Assembly (NCBI RefSeq): GCF_000819685.1
Contig: NZ_CDBR01000017.1
Span: 1-64,000, forward strand
Length of the DNA: 64,000 nucleotides
From: Aeromonas allosaccharophila
GTDB taxonomy: Bacteria; Pseudomonadota; Gammaproteobacteria; Enterobacterales; Aeromonadaceae
Reading direction: 5' to 3'
Positions 59,297 to 64,000 of the stretch are shown in pieces (positions within the stretch are counted from its first letter, which is position 1; every line of letters starts with the position of its first letter). The notes beneath the pieces are model-generated. The model made no database searches. It was not told the DNA's origin and saw only the letters and a program-made list of their open reading frames with translations. A program made the translations under genes and the position numbers.

Positions 59297-59323
59297 TAAA
59301 GCTTGACCCTCCCTGGCCGATAT
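59297..59323 (+). promoter_or_regulatory. Sigma-28 (FliA) promoter of motY
   Basis: TAAAGCTT-N11-GCCGATAT. Each half differs by one base from the flagellar consensus TAAAGTTT-N11-GCCGATAA, with exact spacing. It ends 30 bases before the motY start. motY is a known late flagellar gene in Vibrio, so the match is meaningful. Confidence 0.8.
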
Positions 59324-59353
59324 CTCTTGTGAGATCGTGTGGAGGGCAGGCAA

Positions 59354-60229
59354 TTGAACGCTTGGTTGTTGGGGTTGGTCAGCATATCCGTGAGTATGCA
59401 GTTACAGGCTGGGGTCACCGAATTCGGTGCCGGTCTGGATCAATCCGTCTGGCGTTTGACCTCCGATACCCAGATTGAGTGTCGCCTAGAACATCCCATT
59501 CCCAACTGGGGAACGGGGGCTTTTGTCAGCCGTGCCGGGCGCAAGATCAACCTCGACTTTGAGCTCAAGGGCAAGCGGCCGCAGGCCCAGACCCAGACGG
59601 TGAGCCTTGGCATCATGCCGCCGGTATGGCGTCCGGGGATTGCCGGGCGAGAAGTGAGTCAACTGCGCTTCTATCAGCAGTTCGATGGTCTGGTGGAGGG
59701 GCAAACCGCCTGGACCATGCTCGACGAGCTGGAGGGGGGGCGAATGCCGACTTTCCAGTATCGGGACTGGTATCGCCAGAACCGCGCGGTGCGGGTGTCG
59801 CTGTCGTCAGTCAATTTTCGGGTCAAATATCAGGCCTTTATCGACTGTCTGAGCGGGCTCTTGCCCTACAGCTTCAACGACATCGCCTTTAGCGTGCTCA
59901 CCTACGACAAGAACAGCGATCAGCTCTCCATCGCCTCCAAACGACGGCTGGCGATGATCAGCGAGTTTATCAAGGCGGACAAGAGCATCGACGTGGTGGT
60001 GATCGACGCCTACAGCGACAGTTATGGCGGCCGCTGGCCGAACCAGAAACTCTCCGAGAAGCGGGCCGATGCCATCAAGAAGGTGTTTGTCGACTTGGGG
60101 TTGGAGCCCGGCAAGATCTCGGTGGAGGGGCATGGCGAGAAGCAGCATGTATCCTCCAACGAAACCGAGCAGGGCCGCGCTAAGAACCGGCGGGTGGTGA
60201 TCAGCATGGGGCGCAACGGCGAGATCTAG
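59354..60229 (+). CDS. motY: Sodium-type polar flagellar motor protein MotY
   Basis: A 291-aa periplasmic T-ring component that helps anchor the Na+-driven stator around the polar motor. It has a signal peptide (about residues 1-18, ending LQA). The MotY-specific N-terminal domain includes ECRLEHPIPNWGTGAFVSRA and KINLDFELK. The C-terminal OmpA-like peptidoglycan-binding domain includes DAYSDSYGG, LSEKRADAIKKVF and GRAKNRRVVIS. A TTG start at 59354 gives the proper signal sequence MNAWLLGLVSIS and has GGAGGGCAGG upstream. motX and the stator genes are not in this window. Confidence 0.92.
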   Translation: MNAWLLGLVSISVSMQLQAGVTEFGAGLDQSVWRLTSDTQIECRLEHPIPNWGTGAFVSRAGRKINLDFELKGKRPQAQTQTVSLGIMPPVWRPGIAGREVSQLRFYQQFDGLVEGQTAWTMLDELEGGRMPTFQYRDWYRQNRAVRVSLSSVNFRVKYQAFIDCLSGLLPYSFNDIAFSVLTYDKNSDQLSIASKRRLAMISEFIKADKSIDVVVIDAYSDSYGGRWPNQKLSEKRADAIKKVFVDLGLEPGKISVEGHGEKQHVSSNETEQGRAKNRRVVISMGRNGEI

Positions 60230-60251
60230 CGCCGTCATCGGCAGCCGGACA

Positions 60252-60280
60252 TAAAAAAGAGCGCATCTGCGCTCTTTTTT
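60252..60280. terminator. Bidirectional terminator between motY and gloA
   Basis: AAAAAAGAGCGCA/TGCGCTCTTTTTT near-perfect palindrome with runs of six A and six T. Confidence 0.9.
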
Positions 60281-60313
60281 GATCCTGCCATTAGGCTGCG
60301 GGATTAGGGCTGC

Positions 60314-60727
60314 TTAGACGCTGTCGCCGAGGCCAGTACCGGCATCTTTCTTGGCGATCAGTTCAATCTTGTAACCGTCCGGATCTTCGACGAAGGCGAT
60401 GACGGTGGTGCCACCCTTGACCGGGCCCGGCTCACGGGTGATCTTGGCACCGGCGGCGCGCAGGGCGTCGCAGGTGGCATAGATGTCGTCCGCTTCCAGC
60501 GCGATATGGCCGTAGGCAGAGCCCAGTTCGTACTCGCTCACCCCCCAGTTGTAGGTCAGCTCGATCACCGCTTCATCCTTCTCGTCACCGTAGCCGACGA
60601 AGGCCAGGGTGTACTTGTACTCGCTGTTCTCGCTCTTGCGCAGCAGCTTCATGCCGAGCACGCGGGTGTAGAAGTCGATGGAGCGTTGCAGATCGCCGAC
60701 ACGCAGCATGGTATGCAGAATTCTCAT
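60314..60727 (-). CDS. gloA: Lactoylglutathione lyase (glyoxalase I)
   Basis: Detoxifies methylglyoxal by forming S-lactoylglutathione. The 137-aa product has all four metal ligands of the Ni-type bacterial enzyme: His5 (ILHTML), Glu56 (VIELTYNWG), His74 (YGHIAL) and Glu122 (YKIELI). Single gene, convergent with motY. The extra nth tail lies just upstream of its start. Confidence 0.96.
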   Translation of the reverse strand: MRILHTMLRVGDLQRSIDFYTRVLGMKLLRKSENSEYKYTLAFVGYGDEKDEAVIELTYNWGVSEYELGSAYGHIALEADDIYATCDALRAAGAKITREPGPVKGGTTVIAFVEDPDGYKIELIAKKDAGTGLGDSV

Positions 60728-60781
60728 TGCTCAGTTCTCCGGGTTGGTGATTTGTATGCCGTGAGGCTAAAAGTAGAGCGG

Positions 60782-60878
60782 TCAGTTTTCCGGATAGACC
60801 TTCTCTTTATACTCGCACAGGTCCTCGATGATACAGGAACCGCTGCCGCAGATGTTTGCGAGCGAGACAGGTATGACG
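60782..60878 (-). pseudogene. Duplicated, frameshifted 3-prime end of nth
   Basis: On the minus strand this repeats the last 93 bases of nth (60897-60989), including the region of the FeS-cluster cysteines and the stop. The stretch encoding CEYKEKVYPE is kept (ending Asn-stop instead of Ser-stop). Upstream of it four extra bases break the frame. The best block is 47 bases with one mismatch. It has no start or ribosome site and is a fragment, not a gene. Confidence 0.88.
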
Positions 60879-60896
60879 GTTGTGGCGCCCAGTCAT

Positions 60897-61538
60897 TCAG
60901 CTCTCTGGATAGACCTTCTCTTTATACTCGCACAAGTCCTCGATGATACAGGAGCCGCAACGGGGCTTGCGAGCGAGACAGGTGTAACGCCCGTGCAGGA
61001 TCAGCCAGTGGTGGACATCCAGCTTGAACTCGGCGGGCACCACTTTCAGCAGCTTCTCCTCCACCTGATCCACGTTCTTGCCCACCGCAAAGCCGGTGCG
61101 GTTGGAGACCCGAAAGATATGGGTATCGACGGCGATGGTGGGCCAGCCAAAGGCGGTGTTGAGCACCACGTTGGCGGTCTTGCGGCCGACTCCCGGCAGG
61201 GCTTCCAGCGCTTCGCGGTTCTCCGGCACCTCGCCACCGTGGCGCTCCAGCAAGATGGCGCAGGTCTTGATGACGTTCTCGGCCTTGGTGTTAAAGAGGC
61301 CAATGGTCTTGATGTACTCCTTGAGCCCGTCCACCCCGAGATCCAGCATTGCTTGCGGGGTGTTGGCCATCGGATAGAGTTTGTCGGTCGCCTTGTTGAC
61401 GCTGACATCGGTCGCCTGCGCCGAGAGCAGCACGGCGATCAGGAGTTCAAACGGCGAGTTGAAGTTGAGCTCTGTGGTGGGGTGGGGATTGTTTTCCCGC
61501 AGTCGCTCGAGGATCTCTCTGCGTTTCTGGTTGTTCAT
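60897..61538 (-). CDS. nth: Endonuclease III
   Basis: DNA glycosylase/AP lyase for oxidised pyrimidines. The 213-aa product has the helix-hairpin-helix LPGVGRKTANVVL with Lys120, catalytic Asp138 in AVDTHIFRV, and the [4Fe-4S] ligands Cys187, Cys194, Cys197 and Cys203. All are at the same positions as in E. coli Nth. The start at 61538 gives the family N-terminus; the frame to 61586 overlaps rsxE and is rejected. Last gene of the rsx operon, 13 bases after rsxE, as in E. coli. Confidence 0.96.
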   Translation of the reverse strand: MNNQKRREILERLRENNPHPTTELNFNSPFELLIAVLLSAQATDVSVNKATDKLYPMANTPQAMLDLGVDGLKEYIKTIGLFNTKAENVIKTCAILLERHGGEVPENREALEALPGVGRKTANVVLNTAFGWPTIAVDTHIFRVSNRTGFAVGKNVDQVEEKLLKVVPAEFKLDVHHWLILHGRYTCLARKPRCGSCIIEDLCEYKEKVYPES

Positions 61539-61551
61539 GCCTTGCGTCCGA

Positions 61552-62313
61552 TCATAGCTCGGTCGCCCGGACGCGGGCCGGGGCAACGTTGCAGTGGGCC
61601 ACGGTGGTCGCCTGTTTGCGGTCCCGCCAGTCGTTGATGGCGTTCTTGGCGGCGATCAACAGCCCCAACCCGATAAAGCCGCCCGGCGGCAAAATCGCCA
61701 GCAGCAGGCTGGCATCGGCGTGGAACAGCTCGATGCGCAGGGATTTGGCCCACTCGCCCAACAGCAGCTCGGCACCATCAAACAGGGTGCCCATGCCGAT
61801 GATCTCGCGCATGCCGCCCAGTACCAGCAGCACCAGAGTAAAGCCAAGGCCCATCATCAGGCCGTCGAGGGCCGCCAGCAGCGGCGGATTCTTGGAGGCA
61901 TAGGCCTCGGCGCGGCCGATGATGACGCAGTTGGTGACGATCAGGGCGATAAAGATGCCGAGCGCCTGATAGAGGCCATAGGTGTAGGCGTTCATCAGCA
62001 GCTGCACGCTGGTCACCAGCGAGGCGATGATCATCACGTAGACCGGGATGCGAATATCCTTCGGCACCCAGCTGCGCACCAGCGAGACGGCGAGGTTGGA
62101 GCAGACCAGCACCGCCATGGTGGCAAGGCCCAGTCCCAGCGCGTTGGTAAAGGTGGAGGAGACGGCGAGGGTCGGGCAGAGCCCCAGCACCTGCACCAGC
62201 GAGGGGTTGTTCTTCCACAGCCCCTGACTCATCAGCTCCTTGAGCTCGCCCTTGCGGCTTTCCAGCTCGGCAATCGGGGCTGTGCCCGTTTCAATCTGTT
62301 CCATCTGGTTCAT
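61552..62313 (-). CDS. rsxE: Electron transport complex subunit RsxE/RnfE
   Basis: A 253-aa inner-membrane subunit of the Rnf/Rsx complex with about six helices. Typical blocks are [57 protein letters not shown] and [19 protein letters not shown]. The conserved intramembrane Cys residues ([13 protein letters not shown]) are of the NqrD/RnfE type. In E. coli the complex keeps SoxR reduced; in other bacteria it couples ferredoxin/NAD redox to ion movement. It starts 15 bases after the rsxG stop. Confidence 0.95.
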   Translation of the reverse strand: MNQMEQIETGTAPIAELESRKGELKELMSQGLWKNNPSLVQVLGLCPTLAVSSTFTNALGLGLATMAVLVCSNLAVSLVRSWVPKDIRIPVYVMIIASLVTSVQLLMNAYTYGLYQALGIFIALIVTNCVIIGRAEAYASKNPPLLAALDGLMMGLGFTLVLLVLGGMREIIGMGTLFDGAELLLGEWAKSLRIELFHADASLLLAILPPGGFIGLGLLIAAKNAINDWRDRKQATTVAHCNVAPARVRATEL

Positions 62314-62328
62314 GATGGCTCGACTCCG

Positions 62329-62961
62329 TTAGTTCGCCGCCGGACAAGCCGGGGCGTTGCTGAGCAGTTCGGGTTGCTCCTGCTGCAGTTTCAGCAGGTT
62401 CTTCACCGCCTTGACCACGGCTCGCGGGGTGATGGTGGCGCCAGTAAAGGCATCGAACTCGCCGCCATCCTTCTTCACCGCCCACTGGGGCTCGTTGTCA
62501 TGGGTCAGGAATTTTCCGGCAAAGCTGTTGATCCAGTCCGATTTCTTCAGCTCGATCTTGTCACCCAGGCCCGGGGTCTCGTTGTGAGCGAGCACACGCA
62601 CGGCGGTGATGGTGCCCTTGGCATCAAAACCCGCCACGATGCGGATCGCCCCGCTGTAACCATCCGGCGCGATCGCCTCCAATGCATAGCCGGTCACCAC
62701 GCCATTCTTGCTGGCGGTATAGAGGGCTTGCGGCTGATCGCTGCCCAGATACTTCCTGCTGGTGACTTGCTTGCAGCTGGCCACCAGATCGTTGTCATAG
62801 CTCCCCTCTGGCAGCAATACCGAGAGGGTCTGCTGCTTCTCCAGCTGCTGCTGGTGGGCGATTTTATCCTTGGTCAACTCGTTGGTCAGTACCACCAGCG
62901 CGGTACAGCCCAGCGCGAACATCGCCAGAATAAGGCCGTTCTTGCGCATGCTCTTTAACAT
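62329..62961 (-). CDS. rsxG: Electron transport complex subunit RsxG/RnfG
   Basis: A 210-aa subunit with one N-terminal membrane anchor (about 9-28) and a periplasmic FMN-binding domain. The flavinylation motif TGATITPRAV is present, with FMN expected on Thr176 by family rule; it follows GGEFDAF. Other blocks are AHNETPGLGDKI and GYSGAIRIV. Same operon as rsxD and rsxE. Confidence 0.95.
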   Translation of the reverse strand: MLKSMRKNGLILAMFALGCTALVVLTNELTKDKIAHQQQLEKQQTLSVLLPEGSYDNDLVASCKQVTSRKYLGSDQPQALYTASKNGVVTGYALEAIAPDGYSGAIRIVAGFDAKGTITAVRVLAHNETPGLGDKIELKKSDWINSFAGKFLTHDNEPQWAVKKDGGEFDAFTGATITPRAVVKAVKNLLKLQQEQPELLSNAPACPAAN

Positions 62962-63004
62962 GTCCGGGCTCCGTCAGCTTTGATGGGGGAAAAGGGCAGA
63001 AACA

Positions 63005-64000
63005 TCATTGGCGACGGGCTCCATACACTTTCGGGCGAGTCAGGCTGTCAATAAAGGGTACGCAAAGGTTGGCCAGCAGCACGGCGAAGGCGAACGCATC
63101 CGGATAGCCGCCAAAGCGGCGAATGATGTAGACCAGCACCCCGATCAGCACGCCATAGACCAGTCGGCCGCGCGGCGTGGTGCAGGCGCTGACCGGATCG
63201 GTGGCGATAAAGAAGGCTCCCAGCATAGTCGCGCCGCTAAAGAGATGGAACATGGGCGTGGCAGTCGCATCCGGGCTCACCAGATAGCCGATGGTGGAGG
63301 CCGCCAGCAGGGCACCGAGAATCGCGGTGGGAATGCGCCAGTTGATCACCTTCTGTTGCAGCAGGAACAGGCCGCCCAGCAGATAGCCGAGGTTGACCCA
63401 GCTCCAGCCGATGCCGCCCCAACCCTCGAATAGCGGGCCGCTCAGGATCTCGCCAGTGGTGAGCCCCTGAGTCAGGCCGGTTTTCAGGGTATCGAGCGGA
63501 GTCGCCATGGTGAGACCATCCACCCCCTGCTTGAGCTGGGCCATGCTGTAGCCGTCGAGGCTAAAGCCGGTGAAGATCACCGACGCCGCATCACCAAAGC
63601 CGAGGCTGTAGGCGCGCACGCTCTCCGGCGGCAGCCAGCTGGTCATCTGCACCGGGAAGGAGACCAGCAGCAGCACATAGGCGACCATGGCCGGGTTGAA
63701 CAGGTTCTGGCCCAGTCCGCCGTAAAGGTGCTTGGCGACAATGATGGCAAAGGCCGTGCCCACCACCAGCATCCACCACGGCAGCAGTGGCGGCAGGGAG
63801 AGACCGATCAGCACGGCGGTGAGCGCCGCACTGCCATCCATCAGGGCAGGCTTGATGGCGCGGCCACGGAGCTTGAGCACCAGCGCCTCGCACAGCAGCG
63901 CAGTGACCAGCGCCAGCAGGATCTGGATAAAGGAGCCCCAGCCGAAGAACCAGGTCTGGGCCAGCAAGCCCGGCACGCAGGCCAGGATCACCAGCAGCAT
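63005..64000 (-). CDS. rsxD: Electron transport complex subunit RsxD/RnfD (start beyond window)
   Basis: The C-terminal 331 or so residues of RsxD. The frame is still open at base 64000, and comparison with the 352-aa E. coli protein indicates that about 20 N-terminal residues lie outside; a Met at the edge is probably internal. NqrB/RnfD blocks include [40 protein letters not shown] (region of the covalent FMN threonine) and [16 protein letters not shown] [19 protein letters not shown]. Hydrophobic throughout. It precedes rsxG by 43 bases. Confidence 0.95.
   Translation of the reverse strand: MLLVILACVPGLLAQTWFFGWGSFIQILLALVTALLCEALVLKLRGRAIKPALMDGSAALTAVLIGLSLPPLLPWWMLVVGTAFAIIVAKHLYGGLGQNLFNPAMVAYVLLLVSFPVQMTSWLPPESVRAYSLGFGDAASVIFTGFSLDGYSMAQLKQGVDGLTMATPLDTLKTGLTQGLTTGEILSGPLFEGWGGIGWSWVNLGYLLGGLFLLQQKVINWRIPTAILGALLAASTIGYLVSPDATATPMFHLFSGATMLGAFFIATDPVSACTTPRGRLVYGVLIGVLVYIIRRFGGYPDAFAFAVLLANLCVPFIDSLTRPKVYGARRQ

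Overview
The window is one continuous stretch of GC-rich gammaproteobacterial chromosome. Gene content and order suggest Aeromonas: a periplasmic broad-specificity racemase, a polar-flagellum type MotY, a complete dsdCXA locus, NlpC, OxyR and an rsx operon ending in nth. The genus is an inference from protein similarity recalled from memory, not a database result. There is no rRNA, no tRNA, no insertion sequence, no prophage and no CRISPR array. Coding density is high, both strands are used, and many transcription units end in clear intrinsic terminators.

Layout. 1-3142: the start of a GH92 mannosidase lipoprotein, manA and a divergent AraC-type regulator. 3299-9315: icd, then the D-serine locus (dsdX-dsdA with divergent dsdC), bracketed by two paralogous 58-codon genes of unknown function. 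9626-11928: nlpC, oxyR and a divergent 2-Cys peroxiredoxin. 12219-15518: a three-gene operon of a retropepsin-like lipoprotein, an inactive-transglutaminase membrane protein and an ATP-grasp ligase. 15571-21471: cmoA-cmoB (tRNA wobble-uridine modification), yecE, a zinc-ribbon gene, aspS and yebC. 22014-32034: adhE with a predicted FNR promoter, then ychE and oppABCDF, in the enterobacterial order. 32145-34834: a yybP-ykoY (manganese) riboswitch, alx and a periplasmic racemase. 35008-41661: a small membrane methyltransferase, a PilU-type ATPase, a DUF486 protein, a solute-binding protein, btuC-btuD, aroH and dgkA. 41867-46388: serA, rpiA, fau and an NhaC-family antiporter. 46725-52584: dapB and carA-carB. 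52874-57042: a run of poorly known envelope proteins, including a membrane-anchored NERD nuclease-like protein and a beta-barrel protein. 57312-60229: a NIT-domain chemoreceptor and motY, the latter behind a near-consensus sigma-28 promoter. 60314-64000: gloA, nth and rsxE, rsxG and rsxD (cut by the window end).

How the genes work together. Most are housekeeping: central metabolism (icd, rpiA, adhE), amino-acid and pyrimidine precursors (serA, aroH, dapB, carAB), peptide and cobalamin uptake, redox and repair (oxyR, peroxiredoxin, nth, rsx). Two loci concern D-amino acids: dsd degrades D-serine, and the racemase makes periplasmic D-amino acids.

The most unusual observations are: (1) the two paralogous 58-aa genes flanking dsd, with shared promoter and leader features; (2) three places (alx, btuC, nth) where a second, diverged copy of the 3-prime end of a gene, stop codon included, lies just downstream of the intact gene; (3) the ATP-grasp, transglutaminase-like and retropepsin-like operon; (4) a manganese riboswitch whose leader shows two mutually exclusive pairings and a terminator-like hairpin. 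Where start codons were moved from the longest reading frame, the reason is given in the entry.
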